A DNA stretch of 58,218 nucleotides. Origin: a virus. The stretch lies in the IMG/VR virus record IMGVR_UViG_3300043538_000065, positions 1-58,218 of that record. One strand, given 5' to 3'. The notes beneath the pieces are model-generated. The model searched no databases, was not told where the DNA came from, and worked only from the letters and a program-made list of their open reading frames with translations. This document shows, in pieces, positions 34,312 through 42,600 of this stretch. Every line of letters starts with the position of its first letter. Within the stretch, counting starts at the first letter, position 1. A program made the translations under genes and the position numbers.

Positions 34312-35103
34312 TCACTTGAAATCTTCCTGTAGGTCTTGATCGGTCATCAGCGGAGGGCCGGTTTCGGCCGTGTAGATTTTGCCCTCGATCGAGGGCGGCC
34401 ACGGCCAAGGCGCGCGGGATCCTTCGACCAAGTGGAGCCGCACCAATCCCGGATCGAAGAACTTGCTTAGGAAGCCGCCCTTCCCGTCCCAAGCGCCCGC
34501 CTGTTGCCGGGTCAGGTGGACCCACGTCTCGGTTGGTGGGGCTTGTGCGAGCGCCGCCAGTTGCTCTGTCACTTGCTTGGTGTAAGTGACCGAACCATCG
34601 CCGCGCCTGAAGATGGTGAAGAATGCCGAGGTGCGACCGACGATGTCATGCAGCACCCGGATCGCCTTCGCTTCAGGGCTGTCGATCGCGTAGACCGGCC
34701 GCGGTTCGGTTTCGCCCCGCTCGGCGATCTGCTTTTCAACGCGCTTTTTCCGTGCAGCATCTTCGCGCCGTGGCGAGACGCGATCTTCGCACGCGTCATA
34801 GACTTCCTTGACCGTCGGCAGGAAATCGCACTTGATCGGCAGGCCTTTGACCGGATGCGTCACGTCGCGGATCACGTCGCGCGGGTATCGCGACAACACG
34901 GCCGTGATCGCGGCGACGTAGGTATCCGGATCGTTGGCGTCACCCTTTCGGTAGCATCCGAACAGGAGGCGCGAGCGCTCCGCTGCGTATTTCTTCAGAA
35001 CCGCCGGGTCCGGTTCCGTCGTCGTCGAACCGTCTGAGGGCGTCGACGAGACGGTCAGCGGCTTGAATGATGTTTCCTTGTCCTTGCTGTCCTGATCGTC
35101 CAT
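34312..35103 (-). CDS. Replication protein, possible helicase loader (lambda P position)
   Basis: 263 residues. LLFGCYRKGDANDPDTYVAA, YPRDVIRDVTHP and FLPTVKEVYDACED resemble the N-terminal region of phage helicase loader-type proteins (pattern FxPTxxExxxACE). The tail is rich in Pro and acidic residues. The 5' part overlaps 164 bases of the preceding initiator-like gene in another frame; both frames look genuine there. Assignment rests on position and weak motifs. Confidence 0.6.
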   Translation of the reverse strand: MDDQDSKDKETSFKPLTVSSTPSDGSTTTEPDPAVLKKYAAERSRLLFGCYRKGDANDPDTYVAAITAVLSRYPRDVIRDVTHPVKGLPIKCDFLPTVKEVYDACEDRVSPRREDAARKKRVEKQIAERGETEPRPVYAIDSPEAKAIRVLHDIVGRTSAFFTIFRRGDGSVTYTKQVTEQLAALAQAPPTETWVHLTRQQAGAWDGKGGFLSKFFDPGLVRLHLVEGSRAPWPWPPSIEGKIYTAETGPPLMTDQDLQEDFK

Positions 35104-35908
35104 TGCGGTTCACCGTGAGTTGTTCCGCTTCCCGGACCTGTACGACCGGGAGCGGCGCCTGCCGTTTGGCAAAGGCGGTTGCGAAGACTTTTTCGAAATA
35201 CGAGATCGGCTTGAACGGCCGATCGGGTGCGAACTTGCGGGTTTCCGCTTCGATCATGTCGGGAGGCCAGCCCTCGCGTTCCCACATCGTGGCGCGGTAA
35301 TCGATTCCGGCAAACTCGGGCGGGATTTGCAGAGGACCGTCGAAGCCGAGCGCTTTCCAGAACACGGATGCGAGCGTCCTTGACCCTGCGGTGAACATCG
35401 TCACGGGTCGCGCGCGCGCATCTCCTCTACCATCCGGTTCAACTGACGGTTCATTATGGGGGTTGCCGCAGTGATACCCCCGGGGCGTCACATCTGCACT
35501 CCCTGGGGTGCTGATCTGATCAGGGGGGGGTGCTACCTGACACCCCCCTTCCCCCCCGTCATCGTCGGCGGATTCACCGTCAGTTTCGGGCGTTTCGCAG
35601 GCCTTTAAGGCCCGCGTCCGACGCATGACTTCATCGGGCGTCAGGGCCAAGTCCAGCCTTATTTCATCGGTCGTCTGCGAGCCATCCTCGCGGTACCGCT
35701 CGAACACGCCGACGACGCGCAGATCAACGAGAAGCTTCATGCGCCGGTTGATCGTGGCCCGCGATTGCGAGCTTTTCGACGCGATCAGGTCGCGCGATGG
35801 CCATGCAATGCCGTCATCGTCGGCATTGTCGGCGATCGCCAGCAACGCGATCTTGGCCCGCGGCTCCAACGGCAGGCCGAACGCCCATGTCATCGCCTTA
35901 ATGCTCAA
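34940..35908 (-). CDS. Replication initiator-like protein with HTH (lambda O position)
   Basis: 322 residues. The family-like N-terminus MSIKAMTWAFGLPLEPRAKI implies the TTG at 35908 as start. A winged HTH of HTH_36 type (about 30-75: GIAWPSRDLIASKSSQSRAT, INRRMKLLVDLRVV) is followed by an acidic low-complexity linker whose DNA holds iteron-like repeats, and a C-terminal domain ending GNIIQAADRLVDALRRF. As in lambda O, the origin may lie inside this gene. Confidence 0.75.
   Translation of the reverse strand: MSIKAMTWAFGLPLEPRAKIALLAIADNADDDGIAWPSRDLIASKSSQSRATINRRMKLLVDLRVVGVFERYREDGSQTTDEIRLDLALTPDEVMRRTRALKACETPETDGESADDDGGEGGCQVAPPPDQISTPGSADVTPRGYHCGNPHNEPSVEPDGRGDARARPVTMFTAGSRTLASVFWKALGFDGPLQIPPEFAGIDYRATMWEREGWPPDMIEAETRKFAPDRPFKPISYFEKVFATAFAKRQAPLPVVQVREAEQLTVNRNGRSGQQGQGNIIQAADRLVDALRRFDDDGTGPGGSEEIRSGALAPPVRMLPKG
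35471..35548. other. Iteron-like repeats within the initiator gene, candidate origin
   Basis: GGGGTGCT occurs at 35505-35512 and again at 35527-35534, 22 bp apart (two helical turns), with inverted relatives around 35475 (GATACCCC) and 35541 (CACCCCCC). An 8-bp stem GGGGGGTG/CACCCCCC spans 35525-35548. Repeats inside the linker of an initiator gene are the lambda ori layout; an AT-rich melting zone is not evident. Confidence 0.4.
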
Positions 35909-35936
35909 ACCGCACCGGAATTGTACGCTTTAGGGG

Positions 35937-35965
35937 TTGACTACTATGAATAGTCATAATAGGTT
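35937..35965 (+). promoter_or_regulatory. Putative promoter/operator before the transposase gene
   Basis: TTGACT at 35937 could be a -35 element, with weak -10 choices around 35957-35965. The same stretch contains the imperfect dyad GACTACTATGAATAGTC (35939-35955), symmetric as GACTA...TAGTC. It lies in the only short non-coding gap between the initiator gene and the transposase gene and could serve either direction. Confidence 0.45.
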
Positions 35966-35989
35966 ACCTCCATAAAGCAGGGGTTTCAG

Positions 35990-36916
35990 ATGACTTCGAT
36001 TGTGAGCGTTTACCGTCGCTGGCCGACACGGGCCGATTGCATCCGGCATATGGAGGAAGTGCGATGGGGCGATAAGCCGATCTGCCCCTACTGCGGAGCA
36101 GATCGCGTCTCGCGCAACCGCGACGACAGCCGCGGAGCGACGGCGGAACGCTGGAAATGCCAACGCTGCATCAAGTCGTTTTCGGTCACGGTCGGAACGA
36201 TCTTCCACAACACGCATGTCGATTTGCAGCGCTGGTTTTTGCTGATCTCGCTCATGATGTGCGCGAAGAAGGGACTGAGCGCGATGCAGGCGGCGCGCGA
36301 TCTGGAAATGCGCCGCCCTACCGTGTGGAGCATGATGCATCGCATCCGCGCCGCGATGAAGGATGACGGCGAATTGCTGTCCGGCCTTGTCGAAATGGAC
36401 GAAGCGTTTATCGGAGGCAAGCCGCGCAAGGGCACGCGCAAGGACATGGACGATGACGGCCCGCGCGATCCCGGCTCTAAGACGCCAGTGGTCGCCGCAA
36501 TCCAGCGTGGCGGCAAGGTAAAGGCCCGCGTGATGAAACGGTCGGAGTTGAACGCCAACGTGTTCAAGGCGCTGGTGTACAACTGGATGAAGCAGCGCGA
36601 GACCGTGCTGACAACCGACGAACTGCCGAGCTATCGCAACCTTGCCGACGTGATTCCGCACCGCATGATAAATCACTCCCGTCGCTATTCGCAGAAAGAT
36701 GCGACCTTCGATCTTGGTTTCGGCATGACGCACACCAATACGATTGAGGCGTTCTGGTCCATCGTGCGCCGCGCGATCATGGGGCAGTTCCACCACGTCA
36801 GTCAGAAATACCTGCCGCTGTACATGCGAGAGATTTGCTACAGGTATAACGACCGTATCGACCAATGCGGCTTGGACGGCGTGCTGAATTTGGCGTGCAA
36901 CGGGCGTCAAGGCTGA
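35990..36916 (+). CDS. IS1595-family transposase
   Basis: 308 residues. N-terminal zinc ribbon (CPYC at 32-35, CQRC at 57-60), then GTIFHNTHVDLQRWFLLISL, and the DDE domain with VEMDEAFIGGK, TTDELPSYRNL and THTNTIEAFWSIVRR, as in ISXO2-like transposases. It is the only + strand gene within 15 kb and overlaps the 3' end of the next - gene by 10 bases. No terminal inverted repeats or target duplications were found around it, so it may be a phage-domesticated gene rather than a complete IS. Confidence 0.9.
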   Translation: MTSIVSVYRRWPTRADCIRHMEEVRWGDKPICPYCGADRVSRNRDDSRGATAERWKCQRCIKSFSVTVGTIFHNTHVDLQRWFLLISLMMCAKKGLSAMQAARDLEMRRPTVWSMMHRIRAAMKDDGELLSGLVEMDEAFIGGKPRKGTRKDMDDDGPRDPGSKTPVVAAIQRGGKVKARVMKRSELNANVFKALVYNWMKQRETVLTTDELPSYRNLADVIPHRMINHSRRYSQKDATFDLGFGMTHTNTIEAFWSIVRRAIMGQFHHVSQKYLPLYMREICYRYNDRIDQCGLDGVLNLACNGRQG

Positions 36917-37440
36917 CCCTCCAATGATGTTCGCACCTCATTGAAGATCGCGCGCGTCATCAATTCGCCGATGGGCTTGACCTGCTGCGCATTCGAGAGT
37001 GCGCCCAAGCGATCCTTGATGGCGCTCGCCAGTTTCCCGTCGCGGTCCATTCCGATTAGCTCGTGAGCGCCGACCGTTGCCCAGTCACGGCCGTCGCTCG
37101 TGAGGTGCTTGAAGTGGATGGCATCGACCGCACTATGAACTATTTGCGCTACCGCGCGCCGCTGCTGAGGGTCCGGCCTGCGTCGTTCAACACGCGCAGG
37201 CGCAGGCTCCGATACCTGGGGCTGCGATCCTCGCATATCCGCCTGCCGTTGGATCAGATACGGCTTCAGCAGCGCCTCTTTCGCAACCCTCGGCTCTTTG
37301 CTCAGCATCCCAAACAGCGCATCAGCAGCCGCTGAGATATCGCCATGGCACTCATGCAAAGCCATGAAGGCCAGCGTAGCCAATCGCGAGGCCGCCAAGT
37401 TGATGCCAGCAGTCTGCAGCTTCTCCTTAAGCAAGGTCAT
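36907..37440 (-). CDS. Hypothetical early protein
   Basis: 177 residues, predicted largely helical, with a Pro/Arg-rich linker in the middle (ERRRPDPQQRRA) and a conserved-looking C-terminal RDWATVGAHELIGMDRDGKL. The 3' end meets the transposase end. Coupled by 14-base overlap with the upstream zinc-finger gene. Probably replication-linked by position. Confidence 0.65.
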   Translation of the reverse strand: MTLLKEKLQTAGINLAASRLATLAFMALHECHGDISAAADALFGMLSKEPRVAKEALLKPYLIQRQADMRGSQPQVSEPAPARVERRRPDPQQRRAVAQIVHSAVDAIHFKHLTSDGRDWATVGAHELIGMDRDGKLASAIKDRLGALSNAQQVKPIGELMTRAIFNEVRTSLEGQP

Positions 37441-37702
37441 CCAACTCTCCTATGATCGATTGAAGGCGTTCGTCAGTCTTTGCGAGTTCGCGGACGATTG
37501 CCCAAGCCGCTGACAACTTGGCTTGACGTAATCGGCTAGTGCTCCGATGTTTTGACCGCGCAACCGGGTCCGACCGCCGCCTTTTGTCGGTCGCGGCGGT
37601 TGCGCGTCGGTTTTTGCGGGCGCGCGCGCAGTCCGTTGAGCACGTGAGTCTGCGCGGCCAGATCGGCTCGAATTCTTTATGGCAGGACGCGCAAGATTTC
37701 AT
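37427..37702 (-). CDS. Small zinc-finger protein
   Basis: 91 residues from the ATG at 37702. N-terminal MKSCASCHKEFEPIWPRRLT and CSTDCARARKN give a Cys4 knuckle of the type seen in short phage zinc fingers and CGNR/FCS-like ribbons. The rest is a basic region and helix (AAWAIVRELAKTDERLQSII). Possible DNA-binding early protein. Confidence 0.7.
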   Translation of the reverse strand: MKSCASCHKEFEPIWPRRLTCSTDCARARKNRRATAATDKRRRSDPVARSKHRSTSRLRQAKLSAAWAIVRELAKTDERLQSIIGELDDLA

Positions 37703-37767
37703 TTGGACCCCGGATTTACTAGTCATTGTGCATCAACCCCCAAAGCGTACAGGTCCCAAACCGCACC

Positions 37768-37862
37768 TGTGGAAAACTCGCATAACGGGGACAACCACGC
37801 CTCAAAACACCCTTGCGAGGCGACGAAGGGACGCGGGCGTGAGAGGATGGGAGTGTGGAAAA
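37768..37862. other. Two DnaA-box-like 9-mers
   Basis: TGTGGAAAA occurs at 37768-37776 and 37854-37862, 86 bp apart in the same orientation. The complement TTTTCCACA differs by one base from the DnaA box TTATCCACA. The segment 37703-37870 is otherwise without a convincing gene. Confidence 0.4.
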
Positions 37863-37870
37863 GCCTGCGG

Positions 37871-37945
37871 TCATAGGACAGGCCCGCCAGTGGCGTCGAA
37901 CTTTATGCCGGCGCGCTCCAGGTACGCCCGCGCCAAGGCCTTCAT
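37871..37945 (-). CDS. Possible 24-aa peptide
   Basis: ATG overlapping the previous stop (ATGA) opens 24 codons: MKALARAYLERAGIKFDATG and four more residues, then TGA. Composition is protein-like. It could be a real micro-ORF or the start of a decayed longer gene. Confidence 0.35.
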   Translation of the reverse strand: MKALARAYLERAGIKFDATGGPVL

Positions 37946-38169
37946 TCCCGGATGCGAAGCTTGCGCGTCGCGATGATCTGATGGTGCTGTGCGCGGTCCA
38001 TCGCCGCCTTGATGTGCTCGCCTGTGGTCACGATATTCTCCTCTCTTTTCAAACGGCGCTCACGACACAGATGACAATCTATAGGCGCGCCATAGCCCGA
38101 CCCGGCGATGTAGTATCGGCCAGTTCCGTGGCAGAGATCGCAACTGCCGTCAGCGGTGTACTGTCCCAT
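37942..38169 (-). CDS. Small zinc protein with DnaJ-type Cys motifs
   Basis: 75 residues, ATG at 38169 sharing a base with the GapR stop. Contains CDLCHGTGRY and CHLC, the CxxCxGxG pattern of DnaJ-type zinc fingers, then a charged helical tail. Probably an accessory DNA- or RNA-binding protein; no named family. Confidence 0.7.
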   Translation of the reverse strand: MGQYTADGSCDLCHGTGRYYIAGSGYGAPIDCHLCRERRLKREENIVTTGEHIKAAMDRAQHHQIIATRKLRIRE

Positions 38170-38459
38170 CACATCATCCCCAGCGCCTGCATGTAGGTTT
38201 CCAGGATGGTTTCCTGTTCCTGCCGCTCGCCCGCGTCCTGCTTGCGCAGGCGCACGATGGTGCGCAGCGCCTTGACGTCGAAGCCATTGCCCTTGGCCTC
38301 CGCATAGACGTCGCGGATATCGTCCGAGATGGTTTTGCGCTCTTCATCGAGGCGCTCGATGCGCTCGACGATGGATTTCAGTTGATCCTTGGCGAACCGG
38401 GTCCCGCCAAGCGCACCTTTGGTTTCGACAACTCCGGTATTGCTGGCGTGCGGCTGCAT
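38169..38459 (-). CDS. gapR: GapR-family DNA-binding protein (DUF2312)
   Basis: 96 residues. [40 protein letters not shown] and [20 protein letters not shown] are diagnostic of GapR, the alphaproteobacterial protein that clamps overtwisted DNA ahead of replication forks and stimulates topoisomerases. Good RBS GGAGAGG. A phage copy may support its own replication or replace the host protein. Within the early operon. Confidence 0.93.
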   Translation of the reverse strand: MQPHASNTGVVETKGALGGTRFAKDQLKSIVERIERLDEERKTISDDIRDVYAEAKGNGFDVKALRTIVRLRKQDAGERQEQETILETYMQALGMM

Positions 38460-38509
38460 TGAGCCTCTCCATCAGGTTTGAATTTTTGGGGACGCAACAG
38501 ACGCAACAA

Positions 38510-38731
38510 TTACAGCGGCACGATCTTCCAGCCGCTTCTCTTCAGCGCATCGAGGATGGTGTGCACCACGATGCTGTCTTCCGAGAGTGGTTGCCGCCAG
38601 AACGCATACGGGATCGAATTCAGCGTGCAGGCGATGATCTCGTTCGGCTCTAAATATGGACCGGCGCGCGGCTCTTTCAGTAGCAGAGGCGCTACCTGGT
38701 CGATCAGCAAGGGTCCGCGGGAGGGTTTCAT
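38510..38731 (-). CDS. Hypothetical early protein, 73 aa
   Basis: Begins MKPSRGPLLIDQVAPLLLKE, with NEIIACTLNSIPYAFWR and a hydrophobic C-terminus LKRSGWKIVPL. ATGA coupling to the upstream gene. No family recognised. Confidence 0.65.
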   Translation of the reverse strand: MKPSRGPLLIDQVAPLLLKEPRAGPYLEPNEIIACTLNSIPYAFWRQPLSEDSIVVHTILDALKRSGWKIVPL

Positions 38732-39078
38732 TCGCCCGCCCTCGAAAACGGCGCATCTTCCGGCTGCCAGCCGTTGAACCAGTCATTCAGCAGAATGTGA
38801 GCTTCAACGAGATCGCCCTGGCGATCTAAGATAGCCTCTTGTTCCGACATTTCCCCGACGACGAATGTTTCCCAGTCGCCTTCACCACACGAGCGAAGGC
38901 GTGCAAGCCCCCGCTCCGCCCCAGGGACCATGTGGGACCAAGCGTCGGGTATGCTGAAATGATCCAGGTCAATCTTCTTGCCGGGATAGACCGTGCCGAT
39001 CAGATGGCCGCCATTGTCACGTTCGATCGCCGCAAAAGCAGCGAGTAATTCCGGGTAGTTTGTGCGCTCGACGATCAT
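38728..39078 (-). CDS. Hypothetical early protein, 116 aa
   Basis: ATG at 39078 overlapping the previous stop (TGATG). MIVERTNYPELLAAFAAIER and a C-terminal acidic amphipathic part (EMSEQEAILDRQGDLVEAHI). Soluble. Function unknown. Confidence 0.65.
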   Translation of the reverse strand: MIVERTNYPELLAAFAAIERDNGGHLIGTVYPGKKIDLDHFSIPDAWSHMVPGAERGLARLRSCGEGDWETFVVGEMSEQEAILDRQGDLVEAHILLNDWFNGWQPEDAPFSRAGE

Positions 39079-39416
39079 CACAGCCCCACCTCTCGCAGAA
39101 AGCAATCGAGACCGACCGGCTTTGTGCCCGTGACGAAATAGTTTCGGATGGCGCGCCAGTTTTGCTCACATCGCCCCGTGAATTGACGCTCCAAGAGCTC
39201 GATTGTCGACGGGGCGATATCGCGGCGTACCAGACGACGCTCGATCAGCTTGAACATGCGGCGCTGGCGGCTGCGCAATTGCTGATAGCGGCTGCGCAGT
39301 TCTACCGGCAAGAGGTTCCAGCACTTGCGACAGATGACCTCTCGCTCGCCTTCCTGTTCGGCAGGCGCAGTCCGCTTGCAGCGCGGATTGACACAGGGGA
39401 GGCGCCCGGGTTTCAT
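39078..39416 (-). CDS. Cys-containing basic early protein
   Basis: 112 residues from the ATG at 39416 (GGAGAAGG upstream; TGATG with the ASCH remnant). CVNPRCKR and ICRKCWNLLP provide two Cys pairs, a zinc ribbon, followed by a long Arg-rich helix (RSRYQQLRSRQRRMFKLIER). Probably nucleic-acid binding. Confidence 0.65.
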   Translation of the reverse strand: MKPGRLPCVNPRCKRTAPAEQEGEREVICRKCWNLLPVELRSRYQQLRSRQRRMFKLIERRLVRRDIAPSTIELLERQFTGRCEQNWRAIRNYFVTGTKPVGLDCFLREVGL

Positions 39417-39505
39417 CAAGCCTTCTCCCCATGCCGCTTGTTCGGCGAAAGCCAGAGCGAGCCCGATGGCTGCCAGAGGGAGAGGGCTTTGAGGGTAGCG
39501 GTCAA
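39416..39505 (-). pseudogene. Remnant of an ASCH-domain protein
   Basis: TTG start overlapping the previous stop (TTGA) opens 29 codons beginning with TLKALSLWQP, the conserved opening of small phage ASCH (PUA-like) proteins, which normally continue W-A-SL and K-xETR over about 130 residues. Here the frame ends after PNKRHGEKA. The rest of the domain is missing, replaced by the next gene. Confidence 0.5.
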
Positions 39506-39660
39506 TGTGCCGTCTCCTCGTTTTGGACGAGAGGCGCTGAGATCGGACAAACCAGATCGGCGCACTGCGGCGCTTCCTGATCAAACCTGATCTCTTTGCC
39601 GCAACGCGGACACGCGATTGCAGCCACTACCGGTACTCTCGGAGAAGTGTCGTCCGGCAT
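39502..39660 (-). CDS. Small zinc-ribbon protein, 52 aa
   Basis: ATG at 39660 with GGAGG five bases upstream. ACPRCGKEIRFDQEAPQC and a later Cys make a compact zinc ribbon. It follows the helicase-methylase gene by one base. Function unknown. Confidence 0.7.
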   Translation of the reverse strand: MPDDTSPRVPVVAAIACPRCGKEIRFDQEAPQCADLVCPISAPLVQNEETAH

Positions 39661-39661
39661 C

Positions 39662-42600
39662 TCAGCCTCCATCAGGTCCTGAAGGGGGGGGGGTATTGAC
39701 GGCATCGAACGTCGCCAGATCGAACAGCTGCGGAACGTACATTTTGCTCTCCGCCGCTCGCAGGTGTTCAATGGAGTCAAGGTAAGATACTGAGTTCAAC
39801 TCAACGACCGCGCCCCTGCGACCCTTCAAGATTGCTCTATAAGCGACGGTGCCGAGACCTCCGAAGGGATCGAAGATCAACTCCCCCTCGTTCGAGAAGC
39901 GATTTATCAGCCGGTCGACGGTATCAAACTGGAGCGGACAAATGTGCTTCTCTCGCCCCTGCTGCACCTGCTTTGAGTTGAGGGTGTGCATGCGGCTGAT
40001 GTCGTACCAGACGTTTTCATTAGCCGACCCCGGCGTAAGGCAACTCCACTGGGCAGGCAGGTCGCGAACCCGCTCAAGTCTCTCGCCAATCCTGACGTGT
40101 GCTTCATAATCATAGATGCGCTCGCTTGAGATTTTCGCAAATATCTTGCGAAGGGTCTCAGCCGGCAGGCTCTCAAATTCTTCCGCTGTCAGCAGCCTGT
40201 TGCCGCTCGATCGCCAACGCCCGTGAGCGTCAATCTGCCACCTTGCTCGCGAATAGCCATCGTTTGCGGCTTCACCGTCCGCAAGCCCCTCCCCATCCCA
40301 TTTTTCCTTGACGACGGGCACGTCGGCATATCCGCGCGCTCGATCGCTTTGCCCCTTCCGCATTAGGAGAACGTATTCCGGCGAGCCGACGCCCTTCGTT
40401 GTGGAATCCTTGCAGTTCTCACTCCAGCCTAGGCGATAGCTGCCGTCAGCGTTTTCCTTCACCACATCGGTATCGATCTGGATCATCCCCATCTTGAAGA
40501 ACCCGTGGGCCTTGTAATGCATGACAGCTTCTTCATGGAACGAAGATATCGTCGAAAAGCCCAAGCCCGTCACGCTTCCGAACAGCACGCGGTCCTTGAC
40601 GTGAATGCAGGCGAGCCGGCCGGGCTTGAGCATTCGAAACAGCTCTGTCGTCAAAAAATCCATCTGACTCCAGAAGTGGCCATTGTCATCGGTGTGGCCG
40701 AAGTCGTTATAGGAGGCCGAATATTCGTAGTGGTTCGAAAACGGGATCGATGTAATGATCTGATCGACCGAATTGTCAGGCCAGGTCCGGCATTCGGCGA
40801 CGCAATCGTTGTTGATCGCGATAAATTTCTCACCCCTGATCTCGACGCGCTTGACACCGATGGTGCGCGCAAGAGCGTCGCGCAAGGGCAGCGTGTTGAG
40901 GCCGTGCGCCAGGATGATGGCGCTCATCCGCTTGCGCATCTCGGAATCCAGCGCCCACTTCTGCTCCAAAGTCGCCCGGCCGGCGCGCATGTCTTCGGAA
41001 TAGATGATGTCGACTTCGACTGGGAACGTTTGTCCGAACCGCTGCAGCCGATAGATCGACTGGATAAAATCGTTGAACTTGTAGCCGTCGCCGGGCATGC
41101 CGACGTAGATCGCCTTGTGGCAGTGATACTGGAAATTCGAACCCGATCCCGACAGGATCGGTTTGGTCCCGAAATACTTGACCCGGCCTTCCTCGAAATC
41201 GTGCAGGCGGACTTCCCGGTCGTCGATATCCATGCTGCCGGTGATGGTGACGACTTCAGGCAAGGCCTGTTCGATCGCTTCGCGCTCGGCTTCAAGATCG
41301 TGCCAGATGATCCGATGCGGCTCTGGATCCTTCGCGATGATCTCAACCATCTTCGCAATCCGCGAAGACAGGCTGTCCCGCCGCGACTTCGCCGCATCCT
41401 GCAGGCTGTTTGCGACGTTGCGGAACATGACGCCCTGCCCGTCGCGTTCCGGCTGCGCCTTGGAATGATCCGCGGGCACTTCGTGCCAGGTGAGCTTCAG
41501 CGGCGGCAGTTCATAGCCTTCGTCGCTGTAGCCGAGCTCGGAGGGCCGCTGCAGGAACGCCGCCCACGAATGCACCCACATCCAGAATTCATCTTCCTTG
41601 TGCGGGTAGAGCGTGAGATCGCCGGCCTTTTCCGAGTTGCGCTGGAACCAGCGCGTCAAGGCAAGGCCGGTATCCATGACGCCAAGGAAACCGGCGTAAT
41701 GGATCAATTCCTTGTAGCGGTTCGGCGATGGAGTTGCGGTCGCGACCAGCTTGAATTCGACCTTGGAGAACAGCGGCAGGAATTCTTGAAATGTCTTGGA
41801 GCCGTAGCTGCGCAGCACGCTCGCTTCGTCCAGCGAACAGGCCGCGAACAGGTTCGGATCAAGCTTGCCCTCGCGGATCGATTCATAATTGGTCAGGAAG
41901 TGGACGACGCCTTCGGCCGTGAGCGCGTGGAATTCCGCATTAGTGCGGACGAAGCGCACATCCATGGAAAGCTGCAGCGCTTCCTTGATAAAGCCGTGAC
42001 GAACGCCCAAGGGCACGACGTTGAGCGTCGCGCCGCCGACATGCTTGTGCAGTTGCCGGCACCATTCCAGCTGCATCGCCGTCTTGTGCAGGCCGAAATT
42101 GGCGAAGATCGCAGCACATCCGAGCCGCAGGGCCCAGAGCGTCAGGTCCTTACAGTGCGGCTTCAGCCAGGGATGCAGCGCGTCGCGGTTGACCTCTATA
42201 CCACGTAGTGGCGCAGTGACGATCTTGTCTTCGAGGAAGGCGTCATAGGACGGCCATTCGATAGCGAGGTCGTCGTCGTCGTTCAAATTGTCGGCAAGGG
42301 CCGGATTGGATACCGGGGATTTCCCGCCCGCAAGGGGCATGCACGTCGATCCCTCGAACGCTTTCACCTCGCCGTCCGCCGTTGCCGGCGAACTGAAATC
42401 TACAGCGCCAGGCGCGCACGCCTCACACTTCACATCGGCAACGGAGCCTGCGCCAATTGGCGCAGGCTCGATGGTTTCTGACGGGCCGGGCGCTACGCCG
42501 GCTACTGCACAGTCCGGCCCATTATGGGGTTCCCGGAGTATAGGGCTTTCGCCCATCGGTTTCTGTGCACCCTCCCGATAAGGAGCGGGTCCGCTTTCCC

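Noticed and set aside
35954-36910. 318-codon - strand frame opposite the transposase
   Set aside because: The + strand frame has a zinc ribbon and DDE motifs; the opposite frame is a mirror effect of codon bias.
37719-37874. 51-aa - strand frame coupled by ATGA to the 24-aa ORF
   Set aside because: Composition (Arg, Pro, Ser, Cys-rich) is not convincing; kept as non-coding with DnaA-like boxes.
40505-42208. 567-codon + strand frame opposite the helicase-methylase gene
   Set aside because: No coherent motifs, while the - strand carries helicase motifs.
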